Below are positions 1 to 8,187 of a DNA stretch of 8,455 nucleotides, one piece after another. The translations under genes were made by a program, and so were the position numbers. Each line of letters opens with the position of its first letter. The first letter of the stretch is position 1. The DNA is from Pseudomonadota bacterium. GTDB lineage: Bacteria; Pseudomonadota; Gammaproteobacteria; Burkholderiales; Burkholderiaceae. The notes below the pieces were generated by a model that saw only the letters and a program-made list of their open reading frames with translations, was not told the origin of the DNA and searched no databases. Location: the NCBI GenBank assembly GCA_963205525.1, contig CAUJJP010000120.1:1-8455 (forward strand), written 5' to 3'.

Positions 1-14
1 TTCTAGGGACGGCC

Positions 15-1790
<1,776 letters not shown>

Positions 1791-1802
<12 letters not shown>

Positions 1803-1823
1803 GTCTTGGTCACCGCTTGGTCA
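1791..1823 (-). repeat. Three tandem 11-nt repeats across a stop/start junction
   Basis: On the plus strand three consecutive 11-mers share the core CTTGGTCA, with only the first three bases varying (ggc, cgt, ccg): 1791-1801, 1802-1812 and 1813-1823. On the minus strand each copy therefore contains TGACCAAG. The repeats encode the last residues of the SpeE-like protein and the first residues of GspE, and the GTGA overlap lies within them. The period is not a multiple of three, so a change in copy number would change how the two reading frames relate. Confidence 0.85.
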
Positions 1824-2596
1824 AGATGGGCTGCGGGCGCCGGATCGTAGGGCCGCACCAGGCGCAGCCACTTGCGCGCCGGCAGCCCGAGGGCGCCGAA
1901 GCGCGCCTCGATGGCGTCCGCCCGGCGCAGTCTCTCCTCGCGTTCGGGCCAGGCCGCAGCGCGTCTGGCCACCACCACCGTGTTGCCCTCACGGGTGGCG
2001 CGCAGCGTCCATACGCTGGCGCTGCCGAAGGCGCGGGCGATGCGCGCCGCGCTGTCGACAAACGAGGCCTGGCGCCCGAACAGGTTGACCGCGAACACGC
2101 CGCCTTCCTCCAGCAGTCGGTGGCAGCCGGCGTAGAAGGCCTCGTCGTCCAGCACCGGCGCCGCCGCCTCGTGGTCGTAGAGGTCGACCTGCAGCAGGCT
2201 GGCGCTGCCGGGCTCGGCCTGCGCCAGCCAGGCCCCGGCGTCTGCGATCACCAGTTCCAGCCGCGGGTCGCCCTCGGGGAGGTGAAAACGCAGCCGGTTC
2301 GCCGCCACCACGCCGGGGTGCAGCTCGACCACCGTGGTCGGCATCTTCAGCGCCTTGACGGTGAAGCGGGTCAGGGCGCCGGCACCCAGCCCGAGCTGAA
2401 CCGCCCTGCCCTGCGCCAGCGCCGCCGTCGGCCGCCACAGCAGCGCCGCGAGCATGCGCTGGACGTACTCCAGCACCACCTCCTGCGGCCGGCGGATGCG
2501 CATCGCGCCCTGCACCCAGGGGCTGTCCAGGTGCAGGTAGCGCACGCCGTCCAGCTCGGACAGGGTGATCGGGACCAGGTCTTCCACGTCCGTCAT
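1799..2596 (-). CDS. Spermidine-synthase-like SAM-fold protein (putative methyl/aminopropyltransferase)
   Basis: A 265-residue soluble protein with the Rossmann fold of the spermidine synthase/SAM-methyltransferase superfamily. Motif I is GLGAGALT (69-76), followed by an acidic strand end VVELHP (Glu91) and IADAGAWL (Asp119). A VDLYDHEAAAP segment (137-147) aligns with the catalytic DxxD region of SpeE (Asp138, Asp141). The FYAGCHRLLEEGGVFAVNLFG stretch (154-174) is also typical of SpeE homologues. The N-terminal YHE putrescine-site motif of true spermidine synthases is not seen; the equivalent position reads LEYVQRML, so the substrate is uncertain. The ATG lies 5 nt after the TatD stop, with a short-spaced GAGG (2600-2603) overlapping that stop. 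The frame stays open upstream, but through TatD coding sequence. The gene ends in a GTGA overlap with gspE. The fold assignment is firm; the reaction is not. Confidence 0.85.
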
Positions 2597-2601
2597 CGGC
2601 C

Positions 2602-3429
2602 TCAGTGTGATGGCGTGCGGCACAGCCCAGCCAGCTGCGGCAGGGCGGCACAGGCGTTGGCGGCGGTGCGCTGCGCGGTCTCGGCCAGGGTCCAGCCGCG
2701 CAGGCCGGCGAGCACGGCGCCGATGCGAGGCAGCTCGGACGGCACGTTGCGCACCTGGGGCGCGCCCGCGCGCTCGGCGGCGCTGCGGGTCAGCCACTGC
2801 GGCGGGATGTCCGGGGCATCGGTCTCCAGCACCGGCAGCGCCGGGTCGACCTCGGCCGCCAGGCGGCGGATGCGCAGCGCGCGCTCGTGCGTCATGGCGC
2901 CGCCAAAGCCCAGCCGCAGGCCGAGCGCGGCACAGGCCGCCGCCTGCTCGGCGCTGCCGTTGAAGGCGTGGGCGATGCCGCCGCGCACGCCGGCACGGCG
3001 CAGCGCCGCCAGCACCGCGTCGACCGCGCGCCGCAGGTGCAAGATGACCGGCAAGCCGGCCTCGCGCGCGAGCGCGAGCTGGGCCGAGAAGAAATGCGCC
3101 TGGCGCACCGGGTCGGTGCCGGCGACGAAGTGATCGAGACCGATCTCGCCCACCGCGACCAGCCGCGGGTCGTCGCGCGCATCGCGCAAGGCGGCACGCA
3201 GCTGATCGATGTCGTCCTCCGCCGCCGCGGCGACAAAGAGAGGGTGGATGCCCAGCGCATAGGCCAGGTCGTGCCGGTGCGCGAGCGCACGCACGCGCTC
3301 GAAGTCGGCCACCTGCACCGCCGGCAGCACCAGCATCGCGACCCCTGCGCGGCGTGCCTCGGCGGCCACATGCGCACGGTCGGGCTCGAACTCGGGCGCA
3401 TCCAGATGGCAATGGGTGTCTATCCACAC
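2602..3429 (-). CDS. TatD-family metal-dependent hydrolase (YjjV-like)
   Basis: A 275-residue TIM-barrel metallohydrolase of the TatD family, cytosolic, whose characterised members act as metal-dependent DNases; some members may have other substrates. The full metal set is visible: HxH in DTHCHLD (His6, His8), Glu95 in VGEIGLD, His131 in VILHLRR, His154 in IAHAFNG and Asp204 in LETDAPD. The LETDAPDIPP ending and the GGAMTHERA segment resemble E. coli YjjV more than TatD itself, judged from memory. The start is GTG; an in-frame TGA two codons upstream excludes any longer start. No strong Shine-Dalgarno is visible. It is the promoter-proximal gene of a three-gene minus-strand set and lies divergent to the protease gene. 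Length and residues look intact. Confidence 0.93.
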   Translation of the reverse strand: MWIDTHCHLDAPEFEPDRAHVAAEARRAGVAMLVLPAVQVADFERVRALAHRHDLAYALGIHPLFVAAAAEDDIDQLRAALRDARDDPRLVAVGEIGLDHFVAGTDPVRQAHFFSAQLALAREAGLPVILHLRRAVDAVLAALRRAGVRGGIAHAFNGSAEQAAACAALGLRLGFGGAMTHERALRIRRLAAEVDPALPVLETDAPDIPPQWLTRSAAERAGAPQVRNVPSELPRIGAVLAGLRGWTLAETAQRTAANACAALPQLAGLCRTPSH

Positions 3430-3506
3430 GGGCTGTCATTGCACCACAGCGGGGTGGCTCGGCGCTGCCGTGCCGACCCGCCTGCAACGTGCTAGTGTTC
3501 TCCGCC
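3430..3506. promoter_or_regulatory. Divergent intergenic region (inferred promoter-bearing)
   Basis: This 77-nt gap separates the divergent TatD and protease genes, so it should contain or border promoters for both blocks. I could not find a convincing -35/-10 pair on either strand. The best -10-like string facing the protease is TGCTAGTGT (3490-3498), only weakly similar to an extended -10 and lacking a matching -35. The assignment rests on gene layout, not on a motif. Confidence 0.4.
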
Positions 3507-4463
3507 ATGACACCAGGCCGTCCGCCGCTGACCAGCCGCTCCCCGCGCCGCGCCGCGGCGCCGTCGCGCACGGTCGCGTCGACGGCCGACGCCGCCGGCG
3601 CCGAGCCCGCGGCGGCGCGTCGCGGTGCCTGGAAGCGCCTGTCGGCCGCGCTGCGGCGCCAGCCACGGGCGCTGGCCGCTCAGTGGGCCTTGTTCGGCGC
3701 CGCGCTGGCGCTCGCGCTGGCCTCGGCGCTGTGGGCCGTGCAGCCGCGCCAGCGCCTGATCACCCAGGAACACATCGACCAGGCGGTGCGCCAGTCGCTG
3801 GAGAAGGAACCCCTGCCTTCGGCGGCGGCGGCCGCCTACGCCGCCATCCTGCCCTCGGTGGTGCGCGTCACCGGCCTCATGGACGAGAACGACGACGGCC
3901 AGGGCAAGGCCGAGGAACGTGCCCTGGACCGCAGCCTGGGCAGCGGCACCGTGATCCAGGACAACGGCACCATCCTGACCAGCCTGCACGTGGTGCAGGG
4001 CGCGAAGAAGATACGCGTCGACTTCTGGGACGGCACCGACGCCGAGGCCGACCTCGTCGGCACCCAACCGGAGAACGACCTCGCCGTGCTGCGCCCGCAG
4101 CGCGTGCCCGACGACCTGCTGCCCGCCACCATGCGCTCCACCGGCGACCTGCGCCCCGGGGACCAGGTGATCGCGGTCGGATTCCCGTTCGGCATCGGGC
4201 CCTCGGTGAGCGCGGGCGTGGTCTCCGGCCTCGGGCGCGAGTTCCGCTCGCCCGAGGGCGAACGCGAGCTGAGCAGCCTGATCCAGTTCGACGCCGCCGC
4301 CAACCCCGGCAACTCCGGCGGCCCGCTGGTGACCATGGACGGCCACGTGGTGGGCGTCGTCACCGCCATCCTCAACCCGAGCGAGCACCGCACCTTCATC
4401 GGCATCGGCTTCGCAGTGCCGATCGAAAATGCGGCGCGTGCCGCCGGCCTGCCGCCGTTCTGA
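3507..4463 (+). CDS. Membrane-anchored trypsin-like serine protease (S1C, HtrA/DegP-like, no PDZ)
   Basis: A 318-residue trypsin-fold protease. The first ~55 residues are rich in Arg, Ala and Pro (cytoplasmic), then one membrane segment at about 60-79 places the protease domain in the periplasm. The triad is complete: His161 in TSLHVVQG, Asp191 in ENDLAVLR and Ser270 in NPGNSGGPL. The oxyanion-region GFPFGIGPSVSAGVVSG (225-241) is typical of HtrA/S1C proteases. The chain ends right after the last domain strand (GIGFAVPIENAARAAG), so the PDZ domains of DegP/DegS are absent. The frame is open further upstream, but that part runs antisense to TatD; the ATG at 3507 gives a sensible N-terminus, although its Shine-Dalgarno is weak. 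It lies 20 nt before the MoxR gene, probably in one transcript. It likely cleaves envelope substrates; its target is unknown. Confidence 0.88.
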   Translation: MTPGRPPLTSRSPRRAAAPSRTVASTADAAGAEPAAARRGAWKRLSAALRRQPRALAAQWALFGAALALALASALWAVQPRQRLITQEHIDQAVRQSLEKEPLPSAAAAAYAAILPSVVRVTGLMDENDDGQGKAEERALDRSLGSGTVIQDNGTILTSLHVVQGAKKIRVDFWDGTDAEADLVGTQPENDLAVLRPQRVPDDLLPATMRSTGDLRPGDQVIAVGFPFGIGPSVSAGVVSGLGREFRSPEGERELSSLIQFDAAANPGNSGGPLVTMDGHVVGVVTAILNPSEHRTFIGIGFAVPIENAARAAGLPPF

Positions 4464-4474
4464 ACCCCTGCCCC

Positions 4475-4478
4475 GAGG
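4475..4478 (+). promoter_or_regulatory. Ribosome binding site for the MoxR gene
   Basis: GAGG with 5 nt to the ATG at 4484, inside the 20-nt gap after the protease stop. It supports the ATG chosen, since the MoxR frame stays open far upstream through the protease gene. Confidence 0.7.
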
Positions 4479-4483
4479 TCCCG

Positions 4484-5500
4484 ATGCCCGAATCCACCGC
4501 CACCCTGATGGAGTCCGTCCTCTACGAGGTCAAGCGCGTCGTCGTCGGCCAGGACCGCTTCCTCGAGCGCGTGCTGGTGGCGCTGCTGGCGCAAGGCCAC
4601 CTCCTGGTCGAGGGCGTTCCGGGGCTGGCCAAGACCCTGACCGTGAAGACGCTGGCGCGCGCCGTGGGCGGCAGCTTCCGGCGCATCCAGTTCACCCCCG
4701 ACCTGGTGCCGGCCGACCTGGTGGGCACGCGCATCTACAACCAGAAGAGCGGCGAGTTCGGCACCAGCCTGGGGCCGGTGTTCGCCAACCTGCTGCTCGC
4801 CGACGAGATCAACCGCGCGCCGGCCAAGGTGCAGAGCGCGCTGCTGGAGGTGATGCAGGAGCGCCAGGTCACGATCGCCGGCCAGACCCACCCGGTGCCC
4901 ACGCCCTTCGTCGTCATGGCGACCCAGAACCCGATCGAGACCGAGGGCACCTACCCGCTGCCAGAGGCGCAGGTGGACCGCTTCATGATGAAGGTGATCA
5001 TCGACTACCCGAGCGAGGAAGAGGAGTTCGTGATCGCCGAACGCGCTGCGGCGGCCCCGGTGGCGGTGGCCACGGTGGCCGACCCGGCGCAGCTGCAGGC
5101 GCTGCAGCAGCGCTGCCGCGAGGTCTACGTGGACCCCTCGCTGATGCAGTACGCGGTGCGCCTGGTCAGCGCCACCCGAAGGCCCGCCCGCTACGGCCTG
5201 GCGGAGCTGGAGAAGTACCTGAGCTACGGCGCCAGCCCGCGCGCCACCATCGGCATGATCGAGGGCGCGCGCGCGCTCGCCCTGCTGCGCGGGCGCAGCT
5301 ACGCGCTGCCGCAGGACATCGTCGACCTCGTGCCCGACGTCCTGCGCCACCGCCTGGTGCCGTCCTACGAGGCGCTGGCCGAAGGCCTGGGCAGCGAAGA
5401 CCTGGTGCAGCGCGTGATGAAGAAGGTCCCGCTGCCCGACAAGCCGCTCGCGCAGACGGGGGTGCAAGCGGCGGCACAGACGGCGGCGCAGTCGGCGTGA
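4484..5500 (+). CDS. MoxR-family AAA+ ATPase
   Basis: A 338-residue AAA+ ATPase of the MoxR family, chaperone-like enzymes that act with VWA proteins to mature or remodel protein complexes. Visible motifs are Walker A GVPGLAKT (44-51), Walker B LLLADEIN (103-110), sensor 1 ATQNP (146-150), a likely arginine finger in EAQVDRF (Arg166) and sensor 2 GASPRAT (Arg253). The C-terminal lid runs to about residue 315. A short Ala/Gln-rich tail (325-338) follows, built from imperfect ~12-nt repeats and probably disordered. Length is normal for the family. It is preceded by a good Shine-Dalgarno, and its stop overlaps the DUF58 start as GTGA, indicating coupled synthesis with its expected partner. Confidence 0.95.
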   Translation: MPESTATLMESVLYEVKRVVVGQDRFLERVLVALLAQGHLLVEGVPGLAKTLTVKTLARAVGGSFRRIQFTPDLVPADLVGTRIYNQKSGEFGTSLGPVFANLLLADEINRAPAKVQSALLEVMQERQVTIAGQTHPVPTPFVVMATQNPIETEGTYPLPEAQVDRFMMKVIIDYPSEEEEFVIAERAAAAPVAVATVADPAQLQALQQRCREVYVDPSLMQYAVRLVSATRRPARYGLAELEKYLSYGASPRATIGMIEGARALALLRGRSYALPQDIVDLVPDVLRHRLVPSYEALAEGLGSEDLVQRVMKKVPLPDKPLAQTGVQAAAQTAAQSA

Positions 5501-6477
5501 GCGCCCTCCTGCGACCCGGCGCGCAGGCGCTGCTGCAGCGCCTGGAATGGACCGTGCTCAAGCGCCTGGACGGCATCCTGCAGGGCGACTACCGCTGCTT
5601 GCTGCGCGGCGGCGGCATGGACCTCGCCGACCTGCGCGAGTACCGCTGGGGCGACGACGTGCGCCACATCGACTGGAACGTCAGCGCGCGCATGCCCCAG
5701 CCCTATCTGCGCCAGTTCCACGAGGACCGCGACCTCACGGTCTGGTTCCTGCTCGACCTCTCGGGCAGCCTGCACTTCGGCAGCGGCGAAACGAGCAAGC
5801 TCGATCTCTCCAGCGCCTTCGTCGCCGCCCTGGCGCGCGTGTTCACACGCCAGGGCAACCGGGTCGGCGCCCTGTTCTACGGTGGCGGCGAAGCGGGCGT
5901 GCAAGGTCTGCTGCAACCGGGCGCCTCGCGCCGCCACGTGCTGGAGCTGCTGGCGCGCATGCTGCGCCCGGCCGCCAAGGCCGGGGCCACCGGCACCGTG
6001 CTCTACGACCTGCTGCGCACCGCCGAAGGCGTCCTGCAGCGCCGCTCGCTGGTGTTCGTGGTCTCCGACTTCATCAGCGCAGCGGGCTGGGAGACGGCGC
6101 TCGGCCGGCTGGCGCGGCGCCACGAGGTGGTGGCGGTGCGCGTGGTCGATCCCGCCGAACTGGTGTTGCCCGACGTCGGCCTCGTCACCCTGGAGGACGC
6201 CGAGACCGGCGAGCAGCTCTTCGTCGACGCCGGGGATCCGGGATTCCGCGCCCGCTACGAAGCGCTCGCGCAGGCCGCAGAGGCCGAACTGGATCAGGCC
6301 CTGGCCGGCGCCGGGGTCGACCTGCTGGAGCTGGCCACCGACGACGATCTGCTCGAGGCCCTGCTGCGCTTTGCCGAGCTGCGCCGGCGCCGGCACGGAC
6401 GCGGCCGGGCCGCCCACCTGGCGCCGAACCTGGCCCGGAACCCGGCGCCGAACCGGTCGCCCGCGGAGGCGGCATGA
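5497..6477 (+). CDS. DUF58 domain protein (MoxR partner)
   Basis: A 326-residue protein of the DUF58 family, regularly encoded between MoxR and VWA genes and thought to be a VWA-like partner of MoxR; its biochemical role is not established. The family signature is clear: GDYRCLLRGGGMDLADLREY (30-49), then RWGDDVRHIDWNVSAR (50-65). A VWA-like strand ending DLSGS (87-91) resembles a MIDAS motif, and VFVVSDF (186-192) forms a later core strand. No membrane segment is seen, so it is probably cytoplasmic. The start is GTG, overlapping the moxR TGA; no Shine-Dalgarno precedes it, in keeping with coupling. The last ~20 residues are a low-complexity Ala/Pro/Asn tail. The stop overlaps the next start as ATGA. 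Confidence 0.92.
   Translation: MSALLRPGAQALLQRLEWTVLKRLDGILQGDYRCLLRGGGMDLADLREYRWGDDVRHIDWNVSARMPQPYLRQFHEDRDLTVWFLLDLSGSLHFGSGETSKLDLSSAFVAALARVFTRQGNRVGALFYGGGEAGVQGLLQPGASRRHVLELLARMLRPAAKAGATGTVLYDLLRTAEGVLQRRSLVFVVSDFISAAGWETALGRLARRHEVVAVRVVDPAELVLPDVGLVTLEDAETGEQLFVDAGDPGFRARYEALAQAAEAELDQALAGAGVDLLELATDDDLLEALLRFAELRRRRHGRGRAAHLAPNLARNPAPNRSPAEAA
6421..6454 (+). repeat. Short in-frame direct repeat in the DUF58 tail
   Basis: The 10-mer GCGCCGAACC occurs at 6421-6430 and again at 6445-6454, 24 nt apart and therefore in frame. It encodes the repeated APN of the low-complexity C-terminal tail and probably arose by local duplication. Confidence 0.6.
6465..6469 (+). promoter_or_regulatory. 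Ribosome binding site for the BatA-like gene
   Basis: GGAGG, 4 nt before the ATG at 6474, inside the end of the DUF58 gene. It is the strongest Shine-Dalgarno in the cluster and supports the ATGA overlap start. Confidence 0.75.
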
Positions 6478-7511
6478 CCTTCCAGTGGCCGGCCCTGCTG
6501 TGGACGCTGGCGCTGCTGCCGCTGCTGGTGCTGCTGTACCTGTGGCTGCTGCGCCGGCGCAAGCGCGCCCCGGTGCGCCTGGCCAGCATCGCCATCGCGC
6601 GCGCGGCGGTGGGCCAGCGCCCGGGCTGGCGCCGTCACGTCCCGCCGCTGCTGATGCTGGGGTCGCTCGCGGTGCTGTTGCTGGCCAGCGCACGGCCGAC
6701 GGCGGTGATCGCGCTGCCGCTGTCGCAGCGCACCATCATGCTGGCGATGGACGTCTCCGGCAGCATGCGCGCCGAGGACGTCAAGCCCAATCGCCTGGTC
6801 GCCTCGCAAGAGGCGGCGAAGGCTTTCGTGAAGGCGCTGCCGCGCGACGTCAAGGTCGGCGTGGTCGCCTTCGCCGGCACCGCCGCGGTGGTGCAGGCGC
6901 CGACCACCAGCCGCGACGACGTGGTGGCGGCGATCGACCGCTTCCAGCTCCAGCGCGCCACCGCCACCGGCAGCGGCATCATCCTCTCGCTGGCCACCCT
7001 GTTCCCAGAGCACGACATCGAGATCTCGCACATCACCGGGCAGCGCCGCTTCCCCGGCAAGGAGGTGCTGGGCAGCGAAGCCGACAAGCCCAGGTTCACC
7101 CCTGTCGAACCCGGCAGCTACAGCTCGGCGGCGATCATCATGCTCACCGACGGCCAGCGCACCACCGGCCCGGACCCGCTGGACGCGGCCAAGATGGCGG
7201 CCGAGCGCGGCGTGCGCGTCTACACCGTGGGCATAGGCACGACCCAGGGCGAGGTGATCGGCTTCGAGGGCTGGAGCATGCGCGTGCGCCTGGACGAGGC
7301 CACGCTCAAGGAGATCGCCTCGCGCACCCTGGGCGAGTACTTCTACGCCGGCACCGCCGAAGACCTGATGAAGGTCTACGAATCGCTGTCGGCGCGGCTG
7401 GTCGTCGAACGCAAGGAAACCGAGCTGAGCGCCGTCTTCGCCGCCTTCGGAGCGCTGCTGGCACTGATCTCGGCCGGGCTTTCGGTGGCCTGGTTCGGGC
7501 GCGTGGCCTGA
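6474..7511 (+). CDS. BatA-like membrane VWA-domain protein
   Basis: A 345-residue inner-membrane protein. Membrane segments lie at about 5-26, 56-74 and 322-341, with the VWA domain between the second and third, presumably on the periplasmic face as in BatA/Aerotolerance proteins. The MIDAS is intact: DVSGSM (Asp93, Ser95, Ser97), a Thr near 163-165 and Asp226 in IIMLTDGQ, so it should bind a metal ion and a protein ligand. A stretch of about 35 residues (178-216) is inserted between core strands. The conserved block GVRVYTVGIGTTQGEVIGFE (246-265) follows. It is the last gene of the MoxR cluster, coupled to DUF58 by ATGA. No BatB-, BatC- or BatD-like gene follows. MoxR probably acts through the DUF58 and VWA proteins on envelope targets; this is family inference. 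Confidence 0.93.
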   Translation: MTFQWPALLWTLALLPLLVLLYLWLLRRRKRAPVRLASIAIARAAVGQRPGWRRHVPPLLMLGSLAVLLLASARPTAVIALPLSQRTIMLAMDVSGSMRAEDVKPNRLVASQEAAKAFVKALPRDVKVGVVAFAGTAAVVQAPTTSRDDVVAAIDRFQLQRATATGSGIILSLATLFPEHDIEISHITGQRRFPGKEVLGSEADKPRFTPVEPGSYSSAAIIMLTDGQRTTGPDPLDAAKMAAERGVRVYTVGIGTTQGEVIGFEGWSMRVRLDEATLKEIASRTLGEYFYAGTAEDLMKVYESLSARLVVERKETELSAVFAAFGALLALISAGLSVAWFGRVA

Positions 7512-7569
7512 GCGCTGTCAGCCGTCGGCGTCGAAGGCGGCGAGACAAGCCCGCTGCAGTGGCACCGAG
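7512..7569. other. Short spacer after the BatA-like gene, no feature seen
   Basis: These 58 nt separate the end of the MoxR cluster from the first recognisable HIT codons. No hairpin followed by a T run, no promoter and no homology to the missing HIT N-terminus in any of the three plus frames could be made out. Confidence 0.5.
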
Positions 7570-7903
7570 CCAGGCTGCTGCCTGCTTGCTGGCAGACCCC
7601 GTCGTGCCAAGCTTGAACGATCTGGCCGGTACGGCCCGAAACCAGTTCATGCAAGACATGGCACGCATGGGTGACGCGCTGCTCTCGGTCACGAAGGCGT
7701 TGCGCATCAACTACGAGGTGCTTGGAAACTCTGAGCCCGAACTGCACGCCCACATCTTCCCGCGCTACCTGGACGAGGTCCCCGAGCGTCGTCGAATGCC
7801 GGCCTGGTTTTACGACTGGCAGACCGCCATTCGATACTCGGAGGAAGCGCATGGGTCGATCAAAAGAGCGCTGCGCGACGCCCTGGCCAGGGCCGATGAT
7901 TGA
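7570..7903 (+). pseudogene. Truncated, frameshifted HIT-family hydrolase remnant
   Basis: The frame ending at TGA 7901-7903 carries the C-terminal two thirds of a HIT-superfamily protein (nucleotide hydrolases of the Ap4A-hydrolase type). DPVVPSLNDL is followed by DMARMGDALLSVTKALRINY and EVLGNSEPELHAHIFPRY, the last holding the HIT motif with HAH and Glu at the first His position, then WFYDW. The expected ~45 N-terminal residues are missing. Just upstream, 7570-7587 reads PGCCLL in another frame; omitting the G at 7588 joins it to LADPVV, giving PGCCLLLADPVV, close to the family pattern as I recall it. That implies a one-base insertion besides the 5' loss. The first ATG in frame (7649) has no Shine-Dalgarno and would omit part of the fold. 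A functional short protein is unlikely but not excluded. Confidence 0.72.
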
Positions 7904-7928
7904 CGGCAATGACTGGCAGTTTTACGAT
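7900..7928 (+). promoter_or_regulatory. Sigma70-like promoter of the toxin-antitoxin pair
   Basis: TTGACG (7900-7905, five of six matches to the -35 consensus) and TACGAT (7923-7928, four of six to the -10) are 17 nt apart, the ideal spacing. Transcription would start near 7935, about 20 nt before the antitoxin ATG. The -35 overlaps the HIT stop codon. This is the only well-formed promoter I found in the window. Confidence 0.65.
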
Positions 7929-7946
7929 ATCGAGAACCGTAAAACT
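7918..7946. promoter_or_regulatory. Perfect 9-bp inverted repeat, likely VapB operator
   Basis: AGTTTTACG (7918-7926) and CGTAAAACT (7938-7946) are exact reverse complements separated by 11 nt, so their centres are 20 bp apart, about two helical turns. The left arm covers the -10 box and the right arm lies over the predicted start of transcription. This matches how AbrB-fold antitoxins usually bind and repress their own promoter. The repeat is seen directly; binding is inferred. Confidence 0.65.
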
Positions 7947-7956
7947 TTAGCGTACC

Positions 7957-8187
7957 ATGTCTGAACCAACCACCATGTCGGTCAAGGGTCAGGTCACCAT
8001 CCCTCGCGAGGTACGCGAGCGACTTGGACTGCGGGCCGGCGACAAGCTCGCCTGGTCACTGCTGAGCAACGGCACCATCGTCTGCCGCCCCAAGACCCGC
8101 CGCCTGGTCGACCTGGTCGGCATCCTCGACAAGGCGGCTCAGCCCGGGGCGAGCGTCGCGGTCGAAGCGATGCGGCTGCCCGAGTGA
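7957..8187 (+). CDS. AbrB/MazE-fold antitoxin (VapB-like)
   Basis: A 76-residue protein with an N-terminal swapped-hairpin AbrB DNA-binding domain: MSVKGQVTIPREVRERLG (7-24), then LRAGDKLAW (25-33) and a closing strand TIVCRPKT (40-47). The C-terminal part (about 48-76) would bind and neutralise the toxin. Antitoxins of this type repress their own operon, and the inverted repeat just upstream fits that. ATG 7957 is used; a second in-frame ATG at 7975 starts exactly at the domain and is a real alternative, since neither has a clear Shine-Dalgarno. The stop overlaps the toxin GTG (GTGA), typical of coupled toxin-antitoxin pairs. Codon use is less strictly G/C-ending than in the MoxR cluster, which suggests acquisition. 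Confidence 0.9.
   Translation: MSEPTTMSVKGQVTIPREVRERLGLRAGDKLAWSLLSNGTIVCRPKTRRLVDLVGILDKAAQPGASVAVEAMRLPE

Noticed and set aside
3490..3498. Extended -10-like TGCTAGTGT upstream of the protease
   Set aside because: Only about half of the -10 hexamer matches and no -35 lies at a proper distance; kept only as a remark in the intergenic entry.
2597..3571. Long upstream extension of the SpeE-like frame on the minus strand
   Set aside because: Upstream of the ATG at 2596 the frame is Arg/Ala-rich and overlaps the intact TatD gene, so the extension is not coding.
3416..4483. Upstream extension of the MoxR frame through the protease gene
   Set aside because: The protease frame has the full triad there, and MoxR has a good Shine-Dalgarno and the normal family length from the ATG at 4484.
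3836..5467. Long minus-strand open frame opposite the protease and MoxR genes
   Set aside because: His/Gln/Arg-rich shadow without recognisable domains, antisense to two well-supported genes.
5455..5497. Imperfect ~12-nt repeats at the end of the MoxR gene
   Set aside because: They encode an Ala/Gln-rich tail and are too degenerate and GC-driven to call as a separate repeat feature.
5882..7569. Single long frame leading into the HIT fragment
   Set aside because: It overlaps the DUF58 and BatA-like genes in another frame and is low-complexity; only the portion after about 7580 shows real homology.
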